A program made the position numbers and the translations under genes. Positions 39,082 to 50,052 of a stretch of DNA of 64,000 bases are shown one piece after another; the first letter of the stretch is position 1; every line of letters begins with the position of its first letter. The notes beneath the pieces were generated by a model. The model searched no databases. It saw nothing but the letters and a program-made list of their open reading frames with translations, and was not told the DNA's origin. Origin of the DNA: Pasteurella canis (GTDB lineage: Bacteria > Pseudomonadota > Gammaproteobacteria > Enterobacterales > Pasteurellaceae); contig NZ_UGTV01000015.1 in the NCBI RefSeq assembly GCF_900454865.1, forward strand, positions 930,001-994,000. Direction: 5' to 3'.

Positions 39082-39804
39082 TTACTCCACGCTCTCTAAT
39101 TTTGCACTTAATTTCACACGACGTAAGGTTAATACAAGCCAAATCCCAATCAGAGTCGGTAGTAAGAAATGTTTTTCACCTACTATTAATAATGTAGTAA
39201 ATGCAATACCTAAGCCTAATAAAGAGCTTTCATGTGAGCTTTCCTTACTCCATTGTTCTGCAAAAATAACTAAAAAAAGTGCAGTCATTGCAAATTCGAT
39301 ACCTGTTAAATCAAAAGGTAAAATTGAGCCAAATAATGCCCCTATTGCTGTACCAATTACCCAATAGAGTTGTAGATATAAACTAATGAAGAAAAAATAC
39401 CAACCACGGTCAACATTTTGCGGCACTTTTGCCATATAGTTTAATGAGAATGCTTCATCCACTAATGTACTTATCAAATACCAACGTTTTTTACCCAAAT
39501 AAGCTCCATATTTTTCTAACATAGAAATGCCATAAAAAATCTGTCGTCCACTAACCATTAATGTGATCAATAACACATTGAGGGGGGCAAAAGGTGCAAC
39601 GAGTAATCCTGCGACAATAAACTCAACCGAACCAGCATAAATAAGTAATGCCATTAAAATAGGATAGATAGCCTCAAAACCAAGTGCCTTCATATAGACA
39701 CCATAAGCAATCCCTAAAAATAAAAAACCAGATAAAATAGGTAAACTATAAGGAAATGCTGCTTTAGCAGCACTGAAAATTGGTCGCTCATTTACATCTA
39801 ACAT
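39082..39804 (-). CDS. azlC: Branched-chain amino acid exporter large subunit AzlC
   Basis: 240 residues of the AzlC/YgaZ family: GFLFLGIAYGVYMKALGFEAIYPILMALLIYAGSVEFI near the start and TLVDEAFSLNYMAKVP in the middle. Such pairs export branched-chain amino acids, and in E. coli (YgaZH) also methionine. Being 5 bases downstream of metR fits a methionine-linked role here. Confidence 0.9.
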   Translation of the reverse strand: MLDVNERPIFSAAKAAFPYSLPILSGFLFLGIAYGVYMKALGFEAIYPILMALLIYAGSVEFIVAGLLVAPFAPLNVLLITLMVSGRQIFYGISMLEKYGAYLGKKRWYLISTLVDEAFSLNYMAKVPQNVDRGWYFFFISLYLQLYWVIGTAIGALFGSILPFDLTGIEFAMTALFLVIFAEQWSKESSHESSLLGLGIAFTTLLIVGEKHFLLPTLIGIWLVLTLRRVKLSAKLESVE

Positions 39805-39809
39805 ATTAC

Positions 39810-40736
39810 TTATTCCAACACAGATAGACCTGGTAAAGTCGAAAAACTTTGTGCTTTCACTGTTTCATAAAAATCATCAACAAATGCAATCTTCGCATCA
39901 ATCTCACGAATAGCTGCATATAAATTACTATGTAATCCTACTTCTGTAATTTGACGTGCGACTAAATAACCTCGATCTAAATAAGGTTTTGCTGCCCAAA
40001 AAGGTAATGCTGCAATTCCTCTTTTACTTGCAACTAATTGGATTATTGCAATAGTGAGTTCACTTGTACGACGAATAGGATTAATCCCTTTTGGATGTAA
40101 TACTTTACGTAATAAATCCAGCATATCATCAGGAACAGGATAAGTGATTAGCGTTTGATCAGCAAAATCTTCTGCTTGCCACACAGTTTTATGTGCCAAA
40201 GGATGATCCTTTGCACAAAGCCCAACCATTTCATAAGAAAATAATGGCTTATGTATAATACCTGTAGTTTCTTCAATTTCAGAAACCACTGCCCAATCAG
40301 CACGATGAGTCAATAATAAACCAACCGCATCCGTATGAAAGCCTGACACGATATCTAGTTCAACTAATGGCCAATTTTGACGAAATGAGTCCATTGCAGG
40401 CATTAACCAATCAAAACAAGTATGGCATTCTACTGCAATACGTAATTCACCTGCTTCACCTTGTTTAACTTGAGAAAGATCTCGCTCTGCCTCGATCACT
40501 TTCGGTAAGATTTCATTAGCCAGTTTAATTAAACGCTCACCCGCTGGAGTAAACCGCAAAGGTTGTGTTTTACGTTCAAATAGCGGTAGCCCATAATGCT
40601 CCTCTAGTAATTTTAATTGGTGCGAAAGTGCGGACTGAGTTAAATATACACGTTTAGCTGCCAGAGACACACTACCTGTTTCTTTAAGTGCAAGTAATGT
40701 TTTAAGGTGACGTAATTCTAAAAAAATTGGTTTCAT
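39810..40736 (-). CDS. metR: LysR-type regulator MetR
   Basis: 308 residues. The N-terminal winged HTH (LRHLKTLLALKETGSVSLAAKRVYLTQSALSHQLKLLEE) is followed by a LysR effector domain. The sequence and the divergent position next to metE identify MetR, which activates metE in response to homocysteine. It is the first gene of metR-azlC-azlD. Confidence 0.92.
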   Translation of the reverse strand: MKPIFLELRHLKTLLALKETGSVSLAAKRVYLTQSALSHQLKLLEEHYGLPLFERKTQPLRFTPAGERLIKLANEILPKVIEAERDLSQVKQGEAGELRIAVECHTCFDWLMPAMDSFRQNWPLVELDIVSGFHTDAVGLLLTHRADWAVVSEIEETTGIIHKPLFSYEMVGLCAKDHPLAHKTVWQAEDFADQTLITYPVPDDMLDLLRKVLHPKGINPIRRTSELTIAIIQLVASKRGIAALPFWAAKPYLDRGYLVARQITEVGLHSNLYAAIREIDAKIAFVDDFYETVKAQSFSTLPGLSVLE

Positions 40737-41108
40737 TAAAATAATTCATAAAAAAGTAAAAGAATTGAGATTCCTATCATATATTAAAATGGATAAAAAA
40801 GAATAAAGTGCGGTTATTTTTTCACAATTTTTCTCTCGTATCTCTACTCTGTGAACTTTCATTCAAATAACAACACAAACGTCACATCACTACACTCTCA
40901 AAAGCTATGACAGAACTTTTTAACTAAGTTAAATATATTTAAAATTCACCGCACTTTTTCCTTAACAAACCTATATCATTAAAAATTTTCATGTTATCTG
41001 TGAAAATTATGATGTTGCATAATATTAAAAAGTCCGCCATTCTACATTAAAACAGACGTTTAGACGTCCAATTTTAAAATAAATAATATCACTTTAAGAG
41101 GAATTACT
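40737..41108. promoter_or_regulatory. metR-metE divergent control region
   Basis: 372 bases. Contents: two uptake signals (40806-40814, 40948-40956); a MetR-like TGAA-N6-TTCA element (40852-40865); an inverted repeat AATTTTCA-N9-TGAAAATT (40984-41008); and a tandem MetJ operator just before metE. The AT-rich remainder should carry both promoters. Confidence 0.7.
41054..41069 (+). promoter_or_regulatory. Tandem MetJ operator (two met boxes)
   Basis: AGACGTTT and AGACGTCC stand side by side (41054-41061, 41062-41069), each matching AGACGTCT at six of eight positions or better. MetJ binds cooperatively to two or more such boxes with S-adenosylmethionine. It lies 39 bases before the metE ATG. 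Confidence 0.88.
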
Positions 41109-43382
41109 ATGACAACATCTCATATCGCAGGCTTTCCGCGTGTTGGAGCCAAGCGTGAACTTAAATTTGCCCAAGAACGTTATTGGCGCGGTGAAATTAA
41201 TGAACAAGATTTATTAGAAATTGCACAAAAATTACGAGCAATCAACTGGCAGCACCAAGCGAATGCGAACACTGATTATGTTTCTGTTGCTGATTTTACA
41301 TTCTATGATCATATTCTAGATCTACAAGTTGCTACAGGTGCTATTCCTAGTCGCTTTGGCTTTGATAGCCAAAATTTAAGCTTAAATGAATATTTTCAAC
41401 TTGCTCGAGGTAATAAAAATCAATTTGCTCTTGAAATGACAAAATGGTTTGACACTAACTACCACTATCTCGTACCAGAATTGACTAAACAGACAAAATT
41501 TAAAGCAAACCCAACGCATTATGTACAACAAATTCGCGAAGCAAAAGCATTAGGTTTGAAATGTAAACCTACTATTGTTGGACCATTAACTTTCCTATGG
41601 CTTGGTAAAGAAAAAGGTGACCGATTCAATCGTTTTGAACTCCTCGCAGAACTGCTGCCTGTCTACATAGATATTCTGAATGCATTAACCGCTGAAGGCG
41701 CTGAGTGGATTCAAATTGATGAACCAGCTTTAGTCGTAGATTTACCAGATGAGTGGCTTGATGCTTATAACGCGGTATATACAATATTAAGCGAGACTGT
41801 TAACGCGAAACTACTTATCGCCACTTACTTTGGTTCAGTAGCAGAACACGCAAAACTACTCAAATCATTGCCTGTAGCAGGAATACATATTGACTTAGTA
41901 CGAGCACCAGAACAACTTGTTGCATTTGAAAACTATGACAAAGTGCTTTCTGTTGGAGTAATTGATGGACGCAATATTTGGCGATCGAATTTACATGAGG
42001 TACTAGATATTCTTGAACCGTTAAAAGCAAGATTAGGAGAAAATCTTTGGATCGCACCAAGCTGCTCATTACTTCATACACCTTATGACCTTGAAGTTGA
42101 AACACAGCTCAAAGCAAATAAACCTGAACTGTATGATTGGCTAGCCTTTACATTACAAAAAATACAAGAATTACGCATTATTAAAACTGCACTTGAACAA
42201 GGTCGTCTTGCCGTTCAAGCTGAACTTGATGCAAGCCAAGTGGCGGCTAATACTCGTGAAAATAGTCGCGAGATTCATCGTCCCGAAGTCACTGAACGTT
42301 TAGCTAACTTACCAATCAATGCAGACCAACGTCAATCACCTTTTGCAGAACGTATTATCAAACAAAATGCTTGGTTGAATTTACCTAAACTCCCAACAAC
42401 TAATATTGGCTCATTCCCACAAACTGTTGAAATTCGTCAAGCGCGAGCTAAATTTAAGAAAGGTGAACTTAGTCTAATAGATTATGAGTCGGCAATGAAA
42501 AAAGAAATTGAATTTGTTATACGTCGCCAAGAAGAGCTTGAACTTGATGTATTGGTGCATGGAGAAGCAGAACGTAACGACATGGTGGAATATTTTGGTG
42601 AATTATTGGATGGATTTGCATTCACAAAATTTGGCTGGGTACAAAGTTATGGCTCACGTTGTGTCAAACCGCCCATCATTTATGGTGATGTAGTACGTCC
42701 ACAACCGATGACAGTACGCTGGTCTAAGTATGCGCAAAGTCTGACCAATCGAGTGATGAAAGGCATGTTAACTGGTCCAGTGACGATTCTACAATGGTCA
42801 TTTGTACGTAACGATATTCCTCGTTCCACCGTATGCAAACAAATTGCAGTCGCACTTTCTGATGAGGTATTAGATTTAGAAGCAGCTGGTATCAAAGTAA
42901 TTCAAATTGATGAACCTGCAATTCGCGAAGGTTTACCACTAAAACGCGCAGATTGGGATAGTTATCTCCAATGGGCAAGCGAATCATTCCGTTTAAGTGC
43001 AATGGGCTGCCAAGATGACACACAGATTCATACCCATATGTGTTACTCTGAGTTTAACGATATTTTACCTGCAATTGCCAGTTTAGATGCGGATGTGATC
43101 ACGATTGAAACGTCACGTTCTGACATGGAATTATTAACGGCATTTGGAAATTTCAAATATCCAAATGACATTGGACCAGGTGTGTATGATATCCATAGCC
43201 CACGTGTACCAGAAGCAAACGAAATTGAACATTTGTTACGCAAAGCGCTCAAGGTTATTCCAGCAGAGCGCCTATGGGTTAATCCAGATTGTGGCTTAAA
43301 AACACGCGCTTGGCCTGAAACTATTGCTGCATTACGAGTTATGGTTGAAGTAACTAAAAAATTACGTGCAGAACTTAGCTAA
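41109..43382 (+). CDS. metE: Cobalamin-independent methionine synthase
   Basis: 757 residues, the family length. It transfers a methyl group from 5-methyltetrahydropteroyl-triglutamate to homocysteine. The N-terminal motif [14 protein letters not shown] and the C-terminal catalytic barrel are both intact. Zinc ligands fall in [10 protein letters not shown] (His, Cys), [14 protein letters not shown] (Glu) and NPDCGLKTR (Cys); the general acid region reads [11 protein letters not shown]. The ATG follows AAGAGGAA. Controlled by MetJ and MetR sites upstream. Confidence 0.97.
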   Translation: MTTSHIAGFPRVGAKRELKFAQERYWRGEINEQDLLEIAQKLRAINWQHQANANTDYVSVADFTFYDHILDLQVATGAIPSRFGFDSQNLSLNEYFQLARGNKNQFALEMTKWFDTNYHYLVPELTKQTKFKANPTHYVQQIREAKALGLKCKPTIVGPLTFLWLGKEKGDRFNRFELLAELLPVYIDILNALTAEGAEWIQIDEPALVVDLPDEWLDAYNAVYTILSETVNAKLLIATYFGSVAEHAKLLKSLPVAGIHIDLVRAPEQLVAFENYDKVLSVGVIDGRNIWRSNLHEVLDILEPLKARLGENLWIAPSCSLLHTPYDLEVETQLKANKPELYDWLAFTLQKIQELRIIKTALEQGRLAVQAELDASQVAANTRENSREIHRPEVTERLANLPINADQRQSPFAERIIKQNAWLNLPKLPTTNIGSFPQTVEIRQARAKFKKGELSLIDYESAMKKEIEFVIRRQEELELDVLVHGEAERNDMVEYFGELLDGFAFTKFGWVQSYGSRCVKPPIIYGDVVRPQPMTVRWSKYAQSLTNRVMKGMLTGPVTILQWSFVRNDIPRSTVCKQIAVALSDEVLDLEAAGIKVIQIDEPAIREGLPLKRADWDSYLQWASESFRLSAMGCQDDTQIHTHMCYSEFNDILPAIASLDADVITIETSRSDMELLTAFGNFKYPNDIGPGVYDIHSPRVPEANEIEHLLRKALKVIPAERLWVNPDCGLKTRAWPETIAALRVMVEVTKKLRAELS

Positions 43383-43407
43383 ATTTACCAATTGCTCCTA
43401 ACATATT

Positions 43408-43440
43408 GCTCCCAATAGCGTCAATGCTGGGGGCTTTTTT
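43408..43440 (+). terminator. Terminator after metE
   Basis: GCTCCCA pairs with TGGGGGC (one G-U), followed by six T residues. Confidence 0.75.
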
Positions 43441-43529
43441 ATTGATAAATGAAATCAAAAATATTGACGAAGGCGTGATTCCTACTCAAAATACGGCATT
43501 ATTTCTTGTCCACAACTTAGGGTGTAATA

Positions 43530-44567
43530 ATGGATTCACTTACACAATTTGTTTTAGGTTCTGCTATACAAGGTGTTGGCATGGGAAAGTATCAAGGACG
43601 CAAATCGTTAGTTTACGGTGGGTTACTTGGTACACTTCCTGATTTAGATGTATTTATTCGCTATGCCGATCCTATTTCTTCTATGACTTATCATCGTGGT
43701 TTTAGTCATTCGATTTTCTTACTAACCGCACTTGCGTTCTTAATTACATGGATTACATTTAAGCGAAAAAGTCATTTACCTTTTACCTTTCGAAGGTTAT
43801 TTCTAACGCTCACCTTAGTACTTATCACACACCCTATTATTGATGCTATGACGGTCTATGGTACTCAACTTTTTTGGCCGCTACCATTTGAACCGATTAC
43901 TTTTTCAACTGTTTTTGTGATCGATCCAATTTATACTTTGCCATTAGTGTTCACTTGTATCTGGGCATATTGCAAGAAACTAGACAGCCGTTCAGTAACA
44001 GCTATGTCCATTGCACTCTTATTTGGTTGTATATACTTTACTATTGGTTTTCTTGGGCGCAGTTACCATGAGCAACGCGTTGAAAACATGTTGACTCAAC
44101 AAGGTATTGAAGTAGACAAAGTATTAGCCACACCGACTCCATTTAATACTGTGCTTTGGCGTGTACTTGCTATAGATAAACAAGGTAATTTATATGATGC
44201 AATAAGTGGTTGGCTTGATAATGGCTCTCCCGAATTCATTAAAATCCCATTGAATCTTGAATTAAAAGCAAACATTATTGCCGATTCACCACAATTACAA
44301 CGTTTAGAATGGTTCAGTGGCCATTGGATTCATTATGAACAAATTGAAGATCAACTTATCGCAAGTGATACTCGAATGGGCTTAGCGGGTCAGTTTAACT
44401 TCCGCTTTGTCGTAGCTGAAAAGCAGAATCAAGAATGGAAAGCCATTCTACCAATTCAATACCCAACAGCTACTTATCATATCAACAAGACAATCTTGGT
44501 AAAATTTTGGCAACGTATTTGGTCAGACGACGAGCCTCTTCCTTTAGAAGACTGGGCAAGGCTATGA
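43530..44567 (+). CDS. DUF457 membrane-bound metal-dependent hydrolase-like protein
   Basis: 345 residues. The N-terminal half has four to five helices and conserved family motifs: GGLLGTLPDLDVFIR and TYHRGFSHSIF, with THPIIDAMTVYG further on (DUF457/YdjM-like). His and Asp residues in these motifs are thought to bind metal. The C-terminal ~160 residues form a soluble domain. The function is unknown. An uptake signal lies at 43725-43733. Confidence 0.85.
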   Translation: MDSLTQFVLGSAIQGVGMGKYQGRKSLVYGGLLGTLPDLDVFIRYADPISSMTYHRGFSHSIFLLTALAFLITWITFKRKSHLPFTFRRLFLTLTLVLITHPIIDAMTVYGTQLFWPLPFEPITFSTVFVIDPIYTLPLVFTCIWAYCKKLDSRSVTAMSIALLFGCIYFTIGFLGRSYHEQRVENMLTQQGIEVDKVLATPTPFNTVLWRVLAIDKQGNLYDAISGWLDNGSPEFIKIPLNLELKANIIADSPQLQRLEWFSGHWIHYEQIEDQLIASDTRMGLAGQFNFRFVVAEKQNQEWKAILPIQYPTATYHINKTILVKFWQRIWSDDEPLPLEDWARL

Positions 44568-44585
44568 CTTGTTTTAAACTAATCA

Positions 44586-44621
44586 AAGTGCGGTCAAATT
44601 TTTTATATTTCTACCGCACTT
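44586..44621. terminator. Inverted uptake-signal pair after the DUF457 gene
   Basis: AAGTGCGGT (44586-44594) and ACCGCACTT (44613-44621), with AAA/TTT extensions, form a perfect stem 19 bases past the stop. Confidence 0.85.
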
Positions 44622-44639
44622 TGTGTTAACAAATACATA

Positions 44640-45440
44640 AAACACTTACTATTTATAATATCTAGATAGTGACTATCCGATAACTCAAACCTACACCAAC
44701 AAGAATACAGTCTTGCATTATTGACTATTTTCCCTCCATAGACTTTAACAAAAAACTTATGTATTCCCATCATAAATGCCATCCTTGGCTAAAATAATTA
44801 CATTTCCTACTGTAAATTGCTTTGCTTGTAGAGAGTCTATGTCTGATTAGCTATTTAGTTTCCCAACTAATTCTTTAATACTTGTGCCATTATCCATATG
44901 TAAATATGTTGCTATCCTATGCTCTGAATGATGTCGTTCTGTTGATAATTCATCGCGATATATTCATCTCTAAAAAGGTAAATACTTTTACTTATTTGTA
45001 TTTTTTCGACCCCTTTAGCAATATCAGTTTTGATCTTTTCTACAAGCTATATTATGTAATTAACTATATACTGTCGGCATGTGGTATCTCTCACTATTTT
45101 AGTAAATAATTGACCAAAGTTAGACTGTTCCTTATTAACCAGTGAAATATCCCTTCTTGTTGACCACGAGTGTTTCTTATCTCCAGTAAGCATGCTTTTT
45201 TTAGTGGTATTCAGTTCACCTGCTTTGATGTCTTTCTCTCATCAAACAGTTACCCCGATATTTACTCCCTAATATTCATCTTTGTTGAACCTGTTTTAAA
45301 TTTTCTGGTTATTCTAGATTGACAGCATCCTTGCTGTCTTTACCATCCATGAAATTTTAATTTACTTTTGCTTTATCAACATATCCTACTGTTACCAGCA
45401 TGCTAATAACTGTAGGATATAGTTCCTTTCTTTCCATTAT
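44640..45440 (-). pseudogene. Decayed fragments of a large exoprotein (filamentous haemagglutinin-like), probable
   Basis: No intact gene lies here, but the minus strand shows protein-like frames broken by stops and shifts. From 45238 downwards it reads EKDIKAGELNTTKKSMLTGD, then KKHSWSTRRDISLVNKEQ and FGQLFTKIVRDT for 63 codons to a stop at 45047; 44 further codons follow in the same frame (KIKTDIAKGVEKIQ). A shifted frame continues with HRIATYLHMDNGTSIKEL. The repeated polar style resembles C-terminal parts of two-partner secreted FHA/PfhB-type proteins; this family call is inference. Confidence 0.45.
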
Positions 45441-45705
45441 AAAGGGCATCATTTTTTAGATTATTCAAGCGATTATGCTGAATAATTTCATTCACAATTT
45501 TTGGAATATCAATATAAGATTGAGTTGGTAAAGAGAAAAATAGAAGTGAGGCTAAAGTAATTAATAGGGATTTAAGTAGCTCTTTATTTAAACTAATTTT
45601 AGTTATAGAAGAAAAAAATAGTCTATTATGTTCTTTGATTAATTTATCTTTCCTTATTTTTGATGACATTATTCTATTTTCAATAATGTAAGAGATGTAA
45701 TTCAT
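45403..45705 (-). CDS. Hypothetical protein with signal-like hydrophobic segment
   Basis: 100 residues from the ATG at 45705, which has AAGGA 6 bases upstream. A basic N-terminus (about 1-40) precedes one hydrophobic segment (LLKSLLITLASLLFFSLPTQS, about 44-64 with its flank), then a short polar tail. The long basic lead before the hydrophobic stretch is like the extended signal peptides of large exoproteins and autotransporters, so this may be the N-terminal remnant of the decayed gene beside it. It could also be an unrelated small protein. Confidence 0.4.
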   Translation of the reverse strand: MNYISYIIENRIMSSKIRKDKLIKEHNRLFFSSITKISLNKELLKSLLITLASLLFFSLPTQSYIDIPKIVNEIIQHNRLNNLKNDALYNGKKGTISYSY

Positions 45706-45889
45706 AAAGTTCCTTTTTGTATATAAAAATAAGCAGCTCAAAAAATAAATAATTAAAAGTAAATTAATTTATACTTTCCAAAAACATGGGGCGCGTATTC
45801 TACTCATCTCTTAATATAATGTCCAAAATAAAAATAGAGGAAAATGTTCAAGAGATGAGTTTATATACAAAGTGAGTTTTAATTATAAT

Positions 45890-46099
45890 CTAATAACGTT
45901 CTGGCCATATTTCTTGTACAGGAATACCAATAAAATCAGCGATTATTTTTTCACCTTTAGGGTATTTTCGATCTAATGCATTATTAAGTGTTCGGGGATG
46001 TAAACCTGCTTGAATTGAAAGTTGAGCGAGTGAACTGCCTTTTTCCTTAATTGCAGCAATAATATATGCACGGTGCATATTCTTTTTACTCTTTTTCAT
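45890..46099 (-). CDS. Ner-like DNA-binding protein (Mu family)
   Basis: 69 residues: MKKSKKNMHRAYIIAAIKEK, then an HTH (SSLAQLSIQAGLHPRTLNNAL) and IADFIGIPVQEIWPERY, the hallmark end of the Nlp/Ner family. In phage Mu, Ner represses the early and repressor promoters during lytic growth. It is divergent from the repressor-like gene at 46296, as in Mu-like phages, but no transposase genes follow it. Confidence 0.88.
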   Translation of the reverse strand: MKKSKKNMHRAYIIAAIKEKGSSLAQLSIQAGLHPRTLNNALDRKYPKGEKIIADFIGIPVQEIWPERY

Positions 46100-46159
46100 T
46101 ATGTGATATCCTTATGACTTAAATTAATACATGCTTTAGCACACATGTGAGTAACTGAT

Positions 46160-46284
46160 AAGAACTATACAATCATTTTAAAAGGAACTCAATAGTTCTT
46201 TTCAATAAATTTATTCCTTTGCTTGAATTACAAGCAATATAATAGAGTTAAAGCATCACAAAATTAACATCACTCGAGTTCCTT
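46160..46284. promoter_or_regulatory. Operator-like half-sites between ner and the repressor
   Basis: AAGGAACTC (46182-46190) recurs inverted as GAGTTCCTT (46276-46284); related AAGAACT (46160-46166) and AGTTCTT (46194-46200) lie nearby. A palindrome TTGCTTG-AATTA-CAAGCAA (46219-46237) abuts a TATAAT (46238-46243). Confidence 0.5.
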
Positions 46285-46295
46285 AAAAGGTTTTT

Positions 46296-47003
46296 ATGCA
46301 GAACTATCAAGAATGGTTTTCAATAAAAGAACTCATGGAAAAAGGATTATATTTACCTTCATCCGATAAAGGTATTGTAAAAAAAGCAGCCCGTGAAGGC
46401 TGGAAAAAGCGCCAAAGAGAGGGAGTTAAAGGAAGAACATTTGAATACCACTATTCTTCATTTCCAGTGGCTGTACAAAAACAACTCGGGTTGTATGATG
46501 AAAATAATCCAACAAATACATCCACTTGTCTTAATGATATCGATGAGAAAACGCATCATTATTCAACTCAGCTACAGATTACACAAGCCATAAATACAGC
46601 ACAACAGATACAAATTCCTGTTTACCATCATCTTACGACAAATTGTTTTAAACATTCAGCTGATGATTATATTGGCTTAAATCCACAATGGTTAAGTTTG
46701 AGAGGAATTACACCTAATCAGCTTGTATTTGTAATTGCTTCAGGTGATAGTATGCAGCCTACTATTCATAGTGGCGATATTTTATTGATTAACCGAGCAA
46801 TCACAACACCTAAAGATGGTGAAATTTATCTCATGCGTTTTGGTAAACAAATATGGATAAAGAGAATTCAAGGAGTACCAAATGGTATTCGCTTAATTAG
46901 TGATAACCAGATTATTTATCCACCTATTGAGTTGAATCTTGAAACAGCTGAAAACTTTGAAATTATTGGTCGAATTGTCTTTATAGGTCATCATTTAATT
47001 TAA
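46296..47003 (+). CDS. Mu-type HTH / S24 peptidase phage repressor
   Basis: 235 residues. The N-terminus (about 1-70; WFSIKELMEKGLYLPSSDKG, AAREGWKKRQREGVKG) is the HTH Mu-type DNA-binding domain found in MuA, Mu c and related repressors. The C-terminus (about 105-235) is an S24/LexA-like domain with catalytic Ser152 (SGDSMQPTIHSGD) and Lys189 (WIKR). The usual Ala-Gly or Cys-Gly self-cleavage dipeptide is absent from the linker, which reads IPVYHHLTTNCFKH. AAAAGG precedes the ATG by 5 bases. It would control the ner promoter region. Confidence 0.87.
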   Translation: MQNYQEWFSIKELMEKGLYLPSSDKGIVKKAAREGWKKRQREGVKGRTFEYHYSSFPVAVQKQLGLYDENNPTNTSTCLNDIDEKTHHYSTQLQITQAINTAQQIQIPVYHHLTTNCFKHSADDYIGLNPQWLSLRGITPNQLVFVIASGDSMQPTIHSGDILLINRAITTPKDGEIYLMRFGKQIWIKRIQGVPNGIRLISDNQIIYPPIELNLETAENFEIIGRIVFIGHHLI

Positions 47004-47204
47004 TTTTGAAAAAAGAATATTGATTTTACTTTTGGTTAACTTTTATTTGAATACTATAAAAATTAGCTATTAAAAATAAAATTTTTATTACAAAATTAAA
47101 TTAATATAAATAAATTAACTTAAGTAAAGACATATATAATTCAATTTTTAATTTAAAATAATTATAAAAAGACGAGATTTTATCTTTATTTTATTCTATA
47201 AAAA

Positions 47205-47247
47205 ATCTGCACTTAAACTGAATAATTCTTCTAGTCTAAGTGCAGAT
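47205..47247 (-). terminator. Terminator downstream of pgi
   Basis: ATCTGCACTTA and TAAGTGCAGAT form an 11-bp stem; the minus strand continues into a run of T residues. Confidence 0.8.
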
Positions 47248-47274
47248 CTTATTTTGTTTTATCTTAAATAAAAC

Positions 47275-48960
<1,686 letters not shown>

Positions 48961-48969
48961 TTAAATTAA

Positions 48970-50052
48970 TTAATCCACATATTCTGTTAATACACGAGGC
49001 GTTAACTTGGTAATAAGTTCATAACTGAGCATACCACTAATTTGTGCTATTTCCTCAATTGGTAACTGTTTACCCCATAAAATTACTTCATCGCCTACTT
49101 TATCTTGGCTTTCCAAACCTAAATCAACTGTTAACATATCCATAGACACTTTACCCACTATTGGTACACGACGACCATTTAAATACACAGGTGTACCTGT
49201 TGGTACATCTCGTGGATAACCATCCCCATAACCAATTGCCACTACACCAATTTTTGTCTCTTTATCACTCACCCACACACCGCCATAACCCACTGGCTCA
49301 CCTTTTTTGTGTGGTTTAATCGAAATTAACGAAGAAGTAAGCGTCATAACAGGAGTAAGATCATATTCTTGAGCGGGAATATTCACTGGTGAAATACCAT
49401 ACATAATAATACCAGGGCGAATCCACTCTAAGTGAGAATTTTCCCAAAATAAGATTCCACCTGAGGCTGCAATACTACGCTCACCCTGTTTGTCTTTTGT
49501 CGTGTGTAAGAAACGGTTTAATTGAAGTGCGGTGTAATCTGAGTTAATTTCATCAGCTCGGCTAAAATGACTAACAAAGCCAATATTCGCATCAACATTT
49601 GGAGAGTTTTTTAACGCTTGATAAAACTCGTCTACTTGAGTTAAATCAACACCAAGTCGATGCATGCCTGTATCAATTTTCAACCAGACTTTGATTGGAT
49701 TGGGTAATTCGGCTTTTTGTAATGCTTGTAATTGTTCAATATTATGTACTACAGTTTGAATATTATTTACTGCTAAAATCGGTAAGTCTTTACTACAAAA
49801 AAAGCCTTCTAATAACAAAATAGGCTTAGTAATACCATTAGAACGTAATCTTAACGCTTCTTCTAAACGGGCAACGCCAAAGCAATCGACCATTTCCTCT
49901 ACTGCAGATGAAACAAAAACGACACCATGCCCATAAGCATTGGCTTTGACTACCGCAATAATTTTACTATTGGGAGCTTTTTGTTTAATAGTTTGGATAT
50001 TGTGTTTTAAAGCAACAGAACTTATTTTGGCTGTTGCAGGTTTCATGTTCAT
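48970..50052 (-). CDS. alr: Alanine racemase
   Basis: 360 residues. It makes D-alanine for peptidoglycan using PLP. The PLP lysine is in AVVKANAYGHG (near residue 36), and the second catalytic Tyr falls in EPVGYGGVW / GYGDGYPRDVP. The ATG at 50052 overlaps the dnaB stop by one base; a second ATG two codons on is possible. An uptake signal lies at 49525-49533. Confidence 0.95.
   Translation of the reverse strand: MNMKPATAKISSVALKHNIQTIKQKAPNSKIIAVVKANAYGHGVVFVSSAVEEMVDCFGVARLEEALRLRSNGITKPILLLEGFFCSKDLPILAVNNIQTVVHNIEQLQALQKAELPNPIKVWLKIDTGMHRLGVDLTQVDEFYQALKNSPNVDANIGFVSHFSRADEINSDYTALQLNRFLHTTKDKQGERSIAASGGILFWENSHLEWIRPGIIMYGISPVNIPAQEYDLTPVMTLTSSLISIKPHKKGEPVGYGGVWVSDKETKIGVVAIGYGDGYPRDVPTGTPVYLNGRRVPIVGKVSMDMLTVDLGLESQDKVGDEVILWGKQLPIEEIAQISGMLSYELITKLTPRVLTEYVD

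Noticed and set aside
40737-41108. Cobalamin or SAM riboswitch before metE
   Set aside because: No conserved riboswitch core is visible, and protein operators (met boxes) explain the control.
43406-43642. 78-codon frame overlapping the DUF457 start
   Set aside because: It spans the metE terminator and the start of a well-supported gene in another frame.
44882-45109. 75-codon open frame on the plus strand
   Set aside because: It runs antisense to the better protein-like minus-strand remnants, has no ribosome site and no recognisable domain.
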